A stretch of 64,000 nucleotides of DNA from Leptospira fainei serovar Hurstbridge str. BUT 6 (GCF_000306235.2 NZ_AKWZ02000003.1:248001-312000); one strand, 5' to 3'; shown: positions 29,615 through 38,374, numbered from the stretch's first letter. Notes: generated from the letters alone by a model not told the origin. Translations and numbers: made by a program.

Positions 29615-30562
29615 TCATCGGATAAATTCCTCAACCGCTTTCACAGTATTCAGAGGATCTTCTTCCTGAGGAATATGACCCAATTCGTTAAAAATAACCA
29701 ATTTACTTTCGGCGATGTCCTTATGAAAGCGTTCGGCGTTAGAAGAAGGAATCAATCGATCCGCTTTTCCCCATAAAATCAAGGTAGGGATATGCAACTC
29801 GTGAATTCGATGTTCCATTTCTCCCATCGGCATCTGCTTAAAACGTTCGGTCAGTGCTTTCCGATTCCCTTCGCGCAACGCGAGATCGTAATAGCGATCG
29901 ATTTGTTCTTCCGTAACTTTCGCAGGATCTCCGTACGTATTCTTTATGCTGGACGCAATGAGACTGCGCGGCAGCACATTATTGGCAATATTTCGTAAGA
30001 TAGGTATTTTTGCGATGCGGAAGGCTATAGGTACGGACGTTGATTGATAGTTGTATCCGGAGGAATCCACTAAAATCAATTTTTCAAAACGGGTCGGATG
30101 AAGTAGGGCAGTATACCAAGCTATACTTCCGCCTAAGGAATTGCCGGCAATGACGGATCTTTTTACTTCCAGCTTATCCAGAATAGAAATTACAAATTTA
30201 GAATATAGGTCCAGAGAATATCGATTGTCCGGTGACGGTCCCGTTAATCCGAAGCCGGGTAGATCGAATCGGATGACTCGACGCGACGATTTGAGTTCTC
30301 GGACCCATCCGTCCCAGGTATGAAGGGAGGAGGCGGTGCCGTGGATCAGTACGATCGGATTGGAATCATCACGAGGACCCTCGTCTCGAACATGGGCCTG
30401 CATTCCCATGACTTCTATGAACATTGAGGGGGGCGGAGCCCACTTCGATTGCAACTCACTAACAGGTTTATCTGACGCCCAATTCGCCGATACGTAAACG
30501 GCAATAACGAAGAAAATGGCCGCCAGGATCCCGACTGTAAATTTTACGATTCGCTTTAACAT
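29615..30562 (-). CDS. Membrane-anchored alpha/beta hydrolase
   Basis: 315 residues with an N-terminal transmembrane anchor (about 8-27) and a full hydrolase domain: IVLIHGTASSLHTWDGW, nucleophile GNSLGGSIAW, acid in LILWGKADRLIP and His in FNELGHIPQEEDP. It probably acts at the membrane on lipid or ester substrates. It follows fliG by 10 bp and appears to be the last gene of the pdhABC-fliG unit. Confidence 0.85.
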   Translation of the reverse strand: MLKRIVKFTVGILAAIFFVIAVYVSANWASDKPVSELQSKWAPPPSMFIEVMGMQAHVRDEGPRDDSNPIVLIHGTASSLHTWDGWVRELKSSRRVIRFDLPGFGLTGPSPDNRYSLDLYSKFVISILDKLEVKRSVIAGNSLGGSIAWYTALLHPTRFEKLILVDSSGYNYQSTSVPIAFRIAKIPILRNIANNVLPRSLIASSIKNTYGDPAKVTEEQIDRYYDLALREGNRKALTERFKQMPMGEMEHRIHELHIPTLILWGKADRLIPSSNAERFHKDIAESKLVIFNELGHIPQEEDPLNTVKAVEEFIR

Positions 30563-30572
30563 GGTAACCTAC

Positions 30573-31589
30573 TTAGATTAAATCTTCAGTATCTTTCTTG
30601 AGTATGATTTCCCCGATCTCTTCTAAGTCCCGGAGTAGGGTTAGAATTCTATTTCTTGCGTCGGTAATTTCCTTTAACGTTACTTTTCCGCGTAATTCCA
30701 TATTTTCTAAGATATCATTGGCACGATTCTTAGACATCGCTTCGAAAAAGTGGGACCGAATCTCGTCACCGGAACCGCGTAATGCGGTTGCAATTACTTC
30801 GTCGTCTCCAAGTCGATTGATCACGAGACGCATTTCTTTCGAATTTAGTAAAAGAACATCTTCGAACGTATAAAGTTTTTCGCGAACTTGCGAAGCAAGC
30901 TCCGGAGAATGTTCTTCTAAATCCTTAAGTATAGTTTCTTCCAAAGATTTATCCATGTGATTCAGGATACTCGCAAGGGCTTCCGTGCCTCCTGCTTCGC
31001 TAAATTCCGATTTATCTCTGTGTTCGTATTTTTTCTTCAATACACGAGCAATTTGTCTGATCGCATCAGGATGGGTTTTAGTAGTGTTCGCTAATTTTAA
31101 CGCGACTTTAGATTGCAATTCTTTAGGAAGAAATTTTAAAGTATCGGCCGCCTTCTTCGGATTTAAAAAAGCCAAAGTGACCGCGATCGTCTGCGGGTTC
31201 TCGGGAACTAGAAGCTGTGCAAGGGTTTGAGGTTCCGCATCGTTCAAAAACGAAAAGTCTTCTTCGGTGTCCTTTCTATCCAGCTTTCCGAGAATAGATT
31301 CGGACTTTTCTTTCCCTATGGATTTGTATAGCAACTCTCTAGCTGTGTCGATACCGCCTCGGGATTCACCCGATAATTCTTTTATCGAGTCTTGAAAATC
31401 GAGTAGGGCTTCCTCTTTTTCCGTTTTGGAAACGGTTCTAATTTTAGCCATTTCCTGGACGATCTCTTCGATTAAGTTTTCTTCCAGTTGCGATAGCGCC
31501 TTAGCCGCGGCTTCTTTATCCAGAGAAAGCAATAGCAGCGCTGCTTTGCGTACTTTTTGTGATCTGGAAGTGGATTCTTTCTCCGTCAA
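30573..31589 (-). CDS. fliG: Flagellar motor switch protein FliG (divergent paralogue)
   Basis: 338 residues with FliG N, middle and C domains; the middle motif is ENPQ (130-133) instead of EHPQ. In the torque region (about 265-310) the usual basic residue is Arg271 and the conserved Arg289 is kept. The second acidic residue is Asn296, the later GPVR is GKVT, and there is a one-residue deletion in the helix. FliG couples stator movement to rotor rotation. Leptospira carries several FliG proteins; this may be a specialised or less active one. It lies 30 bp after pdhC. Confidence 0.85.
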   Translation of the reverse strand: MTEKESTSRSQKVRKAALLLLSLDKEAAAKALSQLEENLIEEIVQEMAKIRTVSKTEKEEALLDFQDSIKELSGESRGGIDTARELLYKSIGKEKSESILGKLDRKDTEEDFSFLNDAEPQTLAQLLVPENPQTIAVTLAFLNPKKAADTLKFLPKELQSKVALKLANTTKTHPDAIRQIARVLKKKYEHRDKSEFSEAGGTEALASILNHMDKSLEETILKDLEEHSPELASQVREKLYTFEDVLLLNSKEMRLVINRLGDDEVIATALRGSGDEIRSHFFEAMSKNRANDILENMELRGKVTLKEITDARNRILTLLRDLEEIGEIILKKDTEDLI

Positions 31590-31619
31590 TATTTTGGTTC
31601 TCCAAAGGCCCGAATTCGA

Positions 31620-32921
31620 TCAGACGAGAAGGCGTAACGGATGCTCCAATAAATCACGAAAAACTTCCAACCAGTGAGCGCCGACCGCACCGTCGACCAC
31701 TCGATGATCGCAGGAAAGACAAACGGAAAGCGTTAATCCCGGTACTATAGCTCCGGATTTGATGACAGGTTTTGCGACCGTATTCCCGACCGCTAAAATG
31801 GCCGCTTCAGGTTCATTGATTACCGCCGCAAAACGGTTAATCCCGAACATCCCTAAGTTTGAAACGGTAAAAGTTCCGTCCGAATACTCTTCGGGTTTTA
31901 GTTTTCTTTCTCTCGCGCGGGAGGCAAGTTCTTTTACTTTTCTGCCTATTTCGAGGACGGAGCAGCGATCTGCATTCCTGACATACGGAGTAATCAGGCC
32001 GCCTTCGATCGATACTGCAACACCGATATCGACCCTACCGTGACGGAGTATATGATCTTCTCGCCAAGAAGAGTTCACTTCCGGAACTTTTAATAGAGCT
32101 AAAGCGGTGGCTTTGATGATAAAGTCGTTTAAGCTCAGTTTGATGTCCTCGCCGCCTGCCTTCAAGTCCGCATTCAAGGTTTCTCTTAAGTTCACTAAAG
32201 GTTCTGCATTCAATTCAATGTCCAAATAGAAATGCGGCTGATGCGTTTTGGAATGAACCAAGCGTGTTGCGATCGTTTTACGCATTCCCGATATAGGCTG
32301 TTTCTCTTCGGCAGGGATCGGTCCTGCAAAAGATGACCCTACGGATTGAACTACTTGGTTTGCTTCAACGTCTCTTTTTATGATTCTCCCCCCGGGGCCG
32401 GTTCCATTTATTCTGCTTAGATCCAAGCCGGCTTCCTTTGCAATTTGTCTAGCTAGAGGGGAGGCTTTAATTCGTCCTTCTTGGGCCGCAACCGTCAAGC
32501 CGCGAGACGGTTGGACCGGTTTAGAAACTTCGATTTCAGGTTCGATTTTCTCTAGGGGCAGTTGGGCTTGGGGGGGAGGCGGTAGTGCTGATGCCGGCGC
32601 CGACTCTATGGCCGACGGCGCCGGAGAACCCCCGGCCGGTGTCCTGGACTTTGCCACCGCCAAAAGTGAGCCGATCTCTTCTCCCGCCTTGCCGATAATC
32701 GCCACCGGCGAACCGACCGGTAATCTTGCTCCTTCGTTTGCGATAATTTCCAGGAGAACTCCGGCATCGAAAGCCTCCATTTCCATGACCGCTTTATCAG
32801 TCTCGACCTCGGCAATTGCCTCGCCCGGCACGACAGCGTCCCCTTTCTTTTTGAGCCATTTTACAAGGACCCCTTCCGTCATGGTGGGGCTGAGTTGAGT
32901 CATCTCCGCTATTTTTGCCAT
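31620..32921 (-). CDS. pdhC: Pyruvate dehydrogenase E2 (dihydrolipoamide acetyltransferase)
   Basis: 433 residues. The single lipoyl domain carries its lysine in VETDKAVMEMEAF (about Lys43). A Pro/Ala-rich linker, a peripheral-subunit-binding domain (IKASPLARQIAKEAGLDLS) and the catalytic domain ending in SCDHRVVDGAVGAHWL follow. It transfers acetyl groups to CoA. Downstream of pdhA and pdhB. No E3 gene is in the window, so lipoamide dehydrogenase must come from elsewhere. A branched-chain or acetoin complex is less likely but not excluded. Confidence 0.92.
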   Translation of the reverse strand: MAKIAEMTQLSPTMTEGVLVKWLKKKGDAVVPGEAIAEVETDKAVMEMEAFDAGVLLEIIANEGARLPVGSPVAIIGKAGEEIGSLLAVAKSRTPAGGSPAPSAIESAPASALPPPPQAQLPLEKIEPEIEVSKPVQPSRGLTVAAQEGRIKASPLARQIAKEAGLDLSRINGTGPGGRIIKRDVEANQVVQSVGSSFAGPIPAEEKQPISGMRKTIATRLVHSKTHQPHFYLDIELNAEPLVNLRETLNADLKAGGEDIKLSLNDFIIKATALALLKVPEVNSSWREDHILRHGRVDIGVAVSIEGGLITPYVRNADRCSVLEIGRKVKELASRARERKLKPEEYSDGTFTVSNLGMFGINRFAAVINEPEAAILAVGNTVAKPVIKSGAIVPGLTLSVCLSCDHRVVDGAVGAHWLEVFRDLLEHPLRLLV

Positions 32922-32973
32922 AATTCGGTCCTTATTAAAATATCCGTATATTCTAATATTATAATATTAAAAA

Positions 32974-33948
32974 TCATTTAATCATATCTCTGATCTTGGA
33001 GATTATTTTTTCTTCGCTAGGGAGCGACGCTTTCTCTAAATTTGCCGCGTAGGGCATCGGGACATCCTCTTGGGTAATTCTTTCTACCGGTGCATCCAGA
33101 TAATCGAAGGCTTCTTTCTGAATAAGATACGCGATTTGCGCTCCGAATCCGGCGACGTTCCAGCCTTCCTCTACGACGAGCGCCTTGTTCGTTTTGCGTA
33201 CTGATTTAAGTATCGCTTCCTCGTCTAAAGGACGAATACTGCGAAGGTCCAGGACCTCCACCGAAATCCCTTCTTTCGCTAATTTTTCCGCGGCTGGGAG
33301 GATATACATCATGGCTCTGGACCAGCCGATAACGGTTACTTGAGTGCCTTCTCGCTTAATATCAGCTTTTCCTAATGGAATCGAGAATTCTCCGTCAGGG
33401 ACTTCCCCTTTGCTGCCGTATAAGACTTCGCTTTCGATAAAAATAATCGGATTATTATCCAGAATGGAGGTTTTGAGCAAGCCGTAAGCATCGGCGGGCG
33501 TGTATGGAGCAACCACTTTCAGCCCTGGAATGTGTGCATACCAGCTTTCGAACGATTGCGAGTGTTGTGCTGCCAGCCTTCCCCCGGCGCCTCCTGCTCC
33601 CCGAAAAACTATCGGAATCGGAAATTGGCCGGCACTCATATAATTCATTTTCGCTGCCGAGTTGATAATTTGATCGATTGCGACTAACGAAAAGTTCCAA
33701 GTCATGAATTCTATAATCGGCCTTAGGCCAACCATTGCGGCTCCGATGCCGACTCCGGCGAATCCATTCTCGGAAATAGGAGTATCGATGACTCTTCTTT
33801 CGCCGAACTTGGCGAGCATACCTTGCGAAACTTTATACGCGCCTTCGTAATGGCCGACTTCTTCACCCATTAGGAAAATGTTCGGATCCTTTTCCATTTC
33901 CTCGGTCATCGCTCGATTTAGGGCTTCTCTATAAGTCAGAATAGTCAT
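32974..33948 (-). CDS. pdhB: Pyruvate dehydrogenase E1 beta subunit
   Basis: 324 residues from the ATG at 33948, which overlaps the pdhA stop by one base (TAATG). Hallmarks are LMGEEVGHYEGAYKVSQG, RVIDTPISENGFAGVGIG, the phosphate-loop region RGAGGAGGRLAAQHSQS and LDLRSIRPLD. With E1 alpha it forms the thiamine-diphosphate decarboxylase. The 12-residue upstream extension of the frame lies inside pdhA and is rejected. Confidence 0.93.
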   Translation of the reverse strand: MTILTYREALNRAMTEEMEKDPNIFLMGEEVGHYEGAYKVSQGMLAKFGERRVIDTPISENGFAGVGIGAAMVGLRPIIEFMTWNFSLVAIDQIINSAAKMNYMSAGQFPIPIVFRGAGGAGGRLAAQHSQSFESWYAHIPGLKVVAPYTPADAYGLLKTSILDNNPIIFIESEVLYGSKGEVPDGEFSIPLGKADIKREGTQVTVIGWSRAMMYILPAAEKLAKEGISVEVLDLRSIRPLDEEAILKSVRKTNKALVVEEGWNVAGFGAQIAYLIQKEAFDYLDAPVERITQEDVPMPYAANLEKASLPSEEKIISKIRDMIK

Positions 33949-34928
33949 TAAACGTTCTCCGCGTAAACGTGCTTGTAGAGCCAACCCAGCGGAGGTTCCT
34001 CGCTTTTTTCACCAAAAAGAACGGCTTCTTCGACCGTTTGATTAATGGATTCGCTGAGTTTATCCAATTCTTCTTGAGACCAACCGCATTGGAGTAATTC
34101 TTTCTCGGCTTTAATCAAAGGATCGCCTTGCTTGTATTTCTCCAGCTCTTCTTTCGTTCGATATTTAGCCGGATCGGACATGGAATGCCCGCGAAAACGG
34201 TACGTCGAAATCTCCATGAGAGTCGGTCCTTCTCCACGTCTTGCTCGGTCGATGGCGACTCGAACGTGATCTCGAACCTTTCGGACCTCGTCTCCTTCGA
34301 TATGATCTCGGGCGATATCGTACGCGGCAGCCCTGACGGAAACATCCTTAACGGATAAGGCTCGGTATTCGGGAGTTCCCATCGCATAATGATTGTTTTC
34401 ACAGATCATGACTAGCGGAAGTTTCCAGATTGCAGCCAAGTTCATCCCCTCATGGAAGGACCCGATATTGGCGGCTCCTTCTCCGAAAAAACATATCGTA
34501 ACCGCACCGTCTTGGCGGTATTTGGAAGCGTATGCGATTCCGGCCGCAAGTGAAATGTGCCCGCCTACAATACCGTGACCCCCCATAAAGTTTTTTGACT
34601 TATCGAAGAAGTGCATAGATCCGCCGTTACCTTTGGAAATCCCGGTTCTTTTTCCGAATAGTTCCGCCATTAATAATTTCGGATCTAAACCTCTGGAGAG
34701 CGCATGGCCGTGATCTCTATACGTTGAAACAATATAATCTTTTTGTTCTAGAGCTGCTATCGCCCCGACTCCTACCGCTTCTTGCCCTATATATAGATGG
34801 CAAAAGCCGCCAATCTTGCCCATGCTATAGGCTTTAGCGGCAGCTTCTTCGAAGCGGCGGATTAATAGCATTTGGTGGTAGAGTTCGTGGAGGTCCTGGG
34901 TATCTTTTTTAGTTTTAGGTTGGCTCAT
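33948..34928 (-). CDS. pdhA: Pyruvate dehydrogenase E1 alpha subunit
   Basis: 326 residues. The thiamine-diphosphate motif runs from GEGAANIGSFHEGMNLAAI to ICENN. The phosphorylation-loop-like YRFRGHSMSDPAKYRTKEE is present. HGIVGGHISLAAG supports the alpha-subunit assignment. It is the first gene of pdhA-pdhB-pdhC-fliG-hydrolase. The upstream 1 kb is gene-poor and should contain the promoter. Confidence 0.94.
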   Translation of the reverse strand: MSQPKTKKDTQDLHELYHQMLLIRRFEEAAAKAYSMGKIGGFCHLYIGQEAVGVGAIAALEQKDYIVSTYRDHGHALSRGLDPKLLMAELFGKRTGISKGNGGSMHFFDKSKNFMGGHGIVGGHISLAAGIAYASKYRQDGAVTICFFGEGAANIGSFHEGMNLAAIWKLPLVMICENNHYAMGTPEYRALSVKDVSVRAAAYDIARDHIEGDEVRKVRDHVRVAIDRARRGEGPTLMEISTYRFRGHSMSDPAKYRTKEELEKYKQGDPLIKAEKELLQCGWSQEELDKLSESINQTVEEAVLFGEKSEEPPLGWLYKHVYAENV

Positions 34929-35947
34929 GGTTTTGGTTAGACGAAAAGTTTCCTTTCTCTACTGCAATCTCAAACTATGGAAGCGGAAGAGGGAAGAGCA
35001 AACCGATTTCCTACGGTTTGCAAAAAAATTCCTGAACGATCCGAGTAAAAGTGTCGTGAGTTCGTTTGAATTTTTCGGCTATTACAAGTCTGCATTTGAA
35101 AATTCCACCTGATTTTCTTTCGGATTCCTTTTTGAGAAACGCTCCGCATGGATATTCGAATTGAAGCCTTCTGTTTTCTAATCTATAGAAAATAATATTG
35201 AACATCGGTCCTTTTGAAGGCGGAAACTTCGATATTCATAGGATTTAGGCGAAATGCAGTTCGAAAAAATCATTGTTAGCCCGAAACATGCAAGTCACGA
35301 AATCAAAAAGGACCGGTAAGTTTCTTTTAGTTATCCTGATGAGGAAATAGCGTTTCTTAGCGAAGATAAGTCGGAATTTATTTCGCAAATAGGCAATAGA
35401 ACACCGGGGATACTTCTGCCGTTTTTCGAATATCGTTGGAAGGCAGATTTAAGGGTTCCGGTATTTCTTGGATCTTTGCAGGTGAATCAATTGTTTTCTG
35501 AAATAGGGGGAGAATATCGTAAGAATTTCGCAAAGTTATCTTTTTCCGGAGCGGTGTATCTGCGGGGAACATAGGAATCGGAGAATTTTAAAAACAAATC
35601 AAAAAAAAGCTTAGGGAAATCCGCAAATGGATCGAATGATAAGATATGCCCCAAAAAGCGGAATTTTCTAGAAAAAAGTAGAAATTCACTCTTCCAAAAA
35701 TCGTCAAAAAATAGCAATAACAGCTATAAATCGGCAAATAAATCAGAAAAATTGCCAAAATCATACAAATTAATCCGGCAACTACTTCCCACCGAAGATA
35801 TATCTGAAGGAAACCCTGTTCTTTTAAGCAATTTCAAGATCACCTTCCTTCATTAAAAGATATAGAACCATAAAGACCAAAACCAAACCAATGCACAGGA
35901 TCCCGGCACGGACGCCGGGCTCATGATCAGTTTCAAGGAGGAAACTC
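34929..35947. other. 1-kb AT-rich region between pdhA and flaB
   Basis: No intact gene. It holds a 106-codon frame broken by one stop (35254-35574), an 11-12-bp inverted repeat (35206-35216 with 35304-35315), an A-rich stretch at 35640-35890, and the flaB leader. The short minus-strand frames at 35378-35572 and 35487-35717 overlap each other in conflicting frames and lack start signals. I could not find a convincing sigma-28 promoter. Confidence 0.5.
35254..35574 (+). pseudogene. Possible nonsense-interrupted small gene
   Basis: From ATG 35254 the frame runs 21 codons to TAA (35317-35319), then stays open in the same frame for 84 more codons to TAG (35572-35574). The second part reads like ordinary protein (for example FFEYRWKADLRVPVFLGSLQ) and has no start codon near its beginning. 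A single TAA therefore separates two halves of what looks like one 106-codon gene. It could also be chance; I recognise no family. Confidence 0.35.
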
Positions 35948-35955
35948 ATGATCAT
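35902..35955 (+). promoter_or_regulatory. Hairpin leader enclosing the flaB ribosome-binding site
   Basis: Two consecutive hairpins. First, CCCGGC (35902-35907) pairs with GCCGGG (35914-35919). Second, AGTTTC (35929-35934) pairs with GAAACT (35941-35946), leaving the Shine-Dalgarno AAGGAG exactly in the 6-nt loop. Outside it ATGATC (35923-35928) can pair with GATCAT (35950-35955), enclosing the start codon in a 3-nt bulge. Translation is likely tuned by this structure. Confidence 0.6.
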
Positions 35956-36793
35956 TAACCACAACTTAGCCGCGATTAACTCCCACCGCGTCCTGAAATT
36001 TCAGAACAACGAAGTGGCAAAAAATATGGAAGCATTGTCTTCCGGTATGCGGATTAACCGTGCCGGCGACGACGCATCCGGACTAGCCGTTTCGGAGAAA
36101 ATGAGAACTCAGGTCAAAGGGCTTCGCCAAGCGGAGAGAAATACCGAGGATGGAATGTCCTTGATCCAAACCACTGAAGGATATCTGCAGGAAACCAATG
36201 ATATCATTCAACGAGTTCGGGTTCTTGCCATTCAATCTTCCAACGGTATCTATGGCGCTGAAGATCGCCAAATGATCCAAGTAGAAGTTTCTCAGCTCAT
36301 CGATGAAATCGATCGGATCGCTTCCCAAGCAGAGTTCAACAAAATGGCGCTACTCCAAGGGGATTTTGCCCGCGGATCCAGAAGCGCTTCGATGTGGTTC
36401 CACATCGGTCCGAACCAGCACCAAAGGGAAAGAGTCTATATCGCTACGATGACTGCGAAGGCCCTGAATCTGATCAAAGCCGATGGTACGTTACTCACTC
36501 TTTCCACTGCGGAACAGTCTAACGACGCTATCGGATTCTTGGATGACGCTCTGATGAAAATCAACAAGCAAAGAGCGAATCTTGGAGCATACTTCAACCG
36601 ACTCGAGCACGCTTCGAAAGGTTTGATGGTTGCTTACGAGAACATCCAGGCTTCAGAGTCGCGAATCAGAGACACAGACATGGCGGAAGAAACCGTTGCA
36701 TTCACCAAAAACCAAATCTTGGTTCAATCAGGTACTGCAATGTTAGCTCAAGCCAACGTCAGACCCCAGTCCGTCCTTCAATTACTTAGGTAA
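35948..36793 (+). CDS. flaB: Flagellin FlaB (periplasmic flagellar core protein)
   Basis: 281 residues, typical spirochete FlaB length with only the conserved D0/D1 N- and C-terminal regions and a short middle. It begins [14 protein letters not shown] and carries the conserved [20 protein letters not shown]. It ends with an assembly helix ([20 protein letters not shown]). It has no signal peptide and is exported through the flagellar apparatus. AAGGAGG lies 6 nt before the ATG, inside a hairpin. A 9-bp stem-loop follows the stop; a second flaB lies 373 bp downstream. Confidence 0.96.
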   Translation: MIINHNLAAINSHRVLKFQNNEVAKNMEALSSGMRINRAGDDASGLAVSEKMRTQVKGLRQAERNTEDGMSLIQTTEGYLQETNDIIQRVRVLAIQSSNGIYGAEDRQMIQVEVSQLIDEIDRIASQAEFNKMALLQGDFARGSRSASMWFHIGPNQHQRERVYIATMTAKALNLIKADGTLLTLSTAEQSNDAIGFLDDALMKINKQRANLGAYFNRLEHASKGLMVAYENIQASESRIRDTDMAEETVAFTKNQILVQSGTAMLAQANVRPQSVLQLLR

Positions 36794-36809
36794 TTAGGAC
36801 TTTCCGGAA

Positions 36810-36831
36810 GCGGGAGTAGGAATACTCCCGC
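36810..36831 (+). terminator. Stem-loop after the first flaB
   Basis: A perfect 9-bp stem, GCGGGAGTA (36810-36818) and TACTCCCGC (36823-36831), with loop GGAA. There is no T-run directly after it, so it may stabilise the 3' end of the abundant flaB mRNA as much as terminate it. Confidence 0.65.
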
Positions 36832-37063
36832 GCCGGGAATCTTTCTCCATCTCGACTAGGAAGCCGCGAATAGCGGCTATCGTCGTCTTTGATGCGGGAA
36901 GAGAAACAGGAATAGGGTTGGTCCGACTTCATCTTTGTACTCCACCAATCCTTCTCCGGTTCCTCTTCCTAGGAAGAAATTCCTATGAAAAGGGGCCGTG
37001 GGTTTTTCGGAACCTAAGCTCGTTATAGCGAGAGATAATCAATCAAACTCCTCGGGAGAAAAT
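36832..37063 (+). other. Intergenic spacer between the two flaB genes
   Basis: About 230 bases with no gene. It contains a hairpin AGCCGC/GCGGCT (36862-36867 with 36873-36878) and the 12-base palindrome CTTCCTAGGAAG (about 36965-36976). It presumably carries the promoter of the second flagellin. Confidence 0.4.
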
Positions 37064-37160
37064 GGCCTGTCGGGTGGTCCGACCGGGTCCATCCCGGAGC
37101 ACCGGACAGACCATTGTCCGACGGAAGATAGGGAGATCTTCCGGCAATCTCTACAAGGAG
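37064..37160 (+). promoter_or_regulatory. Structured leader of the second flaB with alternative stems
   Basis: CTGTCGGGTG (37067-37076) pairs with CACCGGACAG (37100-37109, one mismatch), enclosing CCGGG/CCCGG (37083-37087 with 37093-37097). The 3' arm of that hairpin also contains CGGACA (37103-37108), which pairs perfectly with TGTCCG (37115-37120). The two structures exclude each other. A third stem, CGGAAGAT/ATCTTCCG (37122-37129 with 37136-37143), holds AGGGAG in its loop. The true Shine-Dalgarno, AAGGAG, is at 37155-37160. Confidence 0.6.
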
Positions 37161-37166
37161 TGTAGG

Positions 37167-38015
37167 ATGATTATCAATCACAACCTGAGTGCGGTGAATG
37201 CTCACCGCTCTCTCAAGTTCAACGAGCAAGCTGTGGATAAAACCATGAAGGCGCTTTCATCCGGTATGAGGATCAACTCGGCGGGTGACGATGCCTCCGG
37301 TTTGGCTGTCTCTGAAAAACTTAGGACCCAGGTAAACGGTCTTAGGCAGGCGGAGAGAAATACGGAAGATGGAATGAGTTTCATACAGACTGCAGAAGGA
37401 TTTCTTCAGCAGACTTCGGACATCATTCAAAGAATCCGGGTTTTGGCCATCCAAACCGCGAATGGAATCTATAGCCCCGAGGACAGACAGTTGGTCCAGG
37501 TGGAAGTTTCTGCCCTGGTAGATGAAGTGGATCGCATTGCTTCTCAAGCAGAATTCAATCGATTCAAACTCTTCGAGGGTCAGTTCGCAAGAGGTTCGAA
37601 AGTAGCCTCTATGTGGTTTCATATGGGACCGAACCAGAACCAACGGGAGAGGTTTTACATTGGGACAATGACCTCTCGAGCTTTGAAGCTTCTGGGAGCG
37701 GACGGGAAACCTGTTTCCGTTTCTACTCCTACGAAGTCCAATGATGTGATCGGCTTTGCCGACGCAGCGCTCGGGAAGATCATGAAACAAAGGGCGGATA
37801 TGGGAGCTTATTTTAATAGGCTTGAATATTCCGCAAAGGGACTCATGGCGGCCTATGAAAATATGCAAGCTTCCGAGTCTAGAATTCGGGACGCCGATAT
37901 GGCGGAGGAAATGGTTGCGCTAACTACAAAACAAATACTCGTGCAGAGTGGTACGGCGATGCTAGCGCAAGCCAACATGAAACCGAATTCGGTCCTGAAA
38001 CTTCTTCAAATGTAG
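37167..38015 (+). CDS. flaB: Flagellin FlaB (second copy)
   Basis: 282 residues from the ATG at 37167, set by AAGGAG 6 nt upstream; the 35-codon upstream extension is leader. It is very similar to the first FlaB throughout ([20 protein letters not shown]) and differs most in the middle (about 170-210). It ends [20 protein letters not shown] plus two more residues. Spirochete filaments contain several FlaB proteins in one core. A strong intrinsic terminator follows. Confidence 0.96.
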   Translation: MIINHNLSAVNAHRSLKFNEQAVDKTMKALSSGMRINSAGDDASGLAVSEKLRTQVNGLRQAERNTEDGMSFIQTAEGFLQQTSDIIQRIRVLAIQTANGIYSPEDRQLVQVEVSALVDEVDRIASQAEFNRFKLFEGQFARGSKVASMWFHMGPNQNQRERFYIGTMTSRALKLLGADGKPVSVSTPTKSNDVIGFADAALGKIMKQRADMGAYFNRLEYSAKGLMAAYENMQASESRIRDADMAEEMVALTTKQILVQSGTAMLAQANMKPNSVLKLLQM

Positions 38016-38036
38016 TTTTCCTCGGAACCGGAAATG

Positions 38037-38072
38037 CCACCGGAAGATTTTCTCTTCCGGTGGTTTTTTTTT
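38037..38072 (+). terminator. Intrinsic terminator of the second flaB
   Basis: A perfect 11-bp stem, CCACCGGAAGA (38037-38047) and TCTTCCGGTGG (38053-38063), followed by a run of nine T. Confidence 0.95.
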
Positions 38073-38312
38073 CGTCAGAATAACGAGAATCTTTAGAGGC
38101 TAACGAACTTTTTTATCGGCATCCGAGAAATCGCGTCGTTATTCGATTTTGGAGAATTGATTAGATGGAATCGATCCGATATGCCGGATTTTTTGATGCT
38201 TTATTATTCTTATATTCTTGAATATTGTATTTCGTTTCGAGAAATATCTCAAAGGTTTACAAATTTATAAAATGAAGCGTTTTAGGGAACGCCGGACGAT
38301 GCTCGGTGAAAT
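38073..38312. other. Intergenic spacer after the flagellins
   Basis: About 240 bases between the flaB terminator and the bidirectional terminator. AT-rich; I see no gene, repeat or promoter in it. Confidence 0.4.
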
Positions 38313-38344
38313 AAAAAAGGCACGTAAAATTACGTGCCTTTTTT
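38313..38344. terminator. Bidirectional terminator for the FlgT_N-like lipoprotein gene
   Basis: A 15-bp inverted repeat, AAAAAAGGCACGTAA (38313-38327) and TTACGTGCCTTTTTT (38330-38344). It gives a GC stem with a T6 tail on either strand. It sits 30 bp past the stop of the minus-strand lipoprotein gene. Confidence 0.9.
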
Positions 38345-38374
38345 AAATTTAAGAAAGCGGTTTCTGCCGAAATC

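Noticed and set aside
35378..35717. Two minus-strand ORFs upstream of flaB
   Set aside because: They overlap each other in different frames and lack start signals; the plus-strand broken frame is a better reading of this part.
35640..35947. Sigma-28 type promoter for flaB
   Set aside because: No TAAA / GCCGATAA pair at the right spacing could be found.
37257..37868. 203-codon minus-strand ORF opposite the second flaB
   Set aside because: A shadow of a well-conserved flagellin gene; no start signal or domain.
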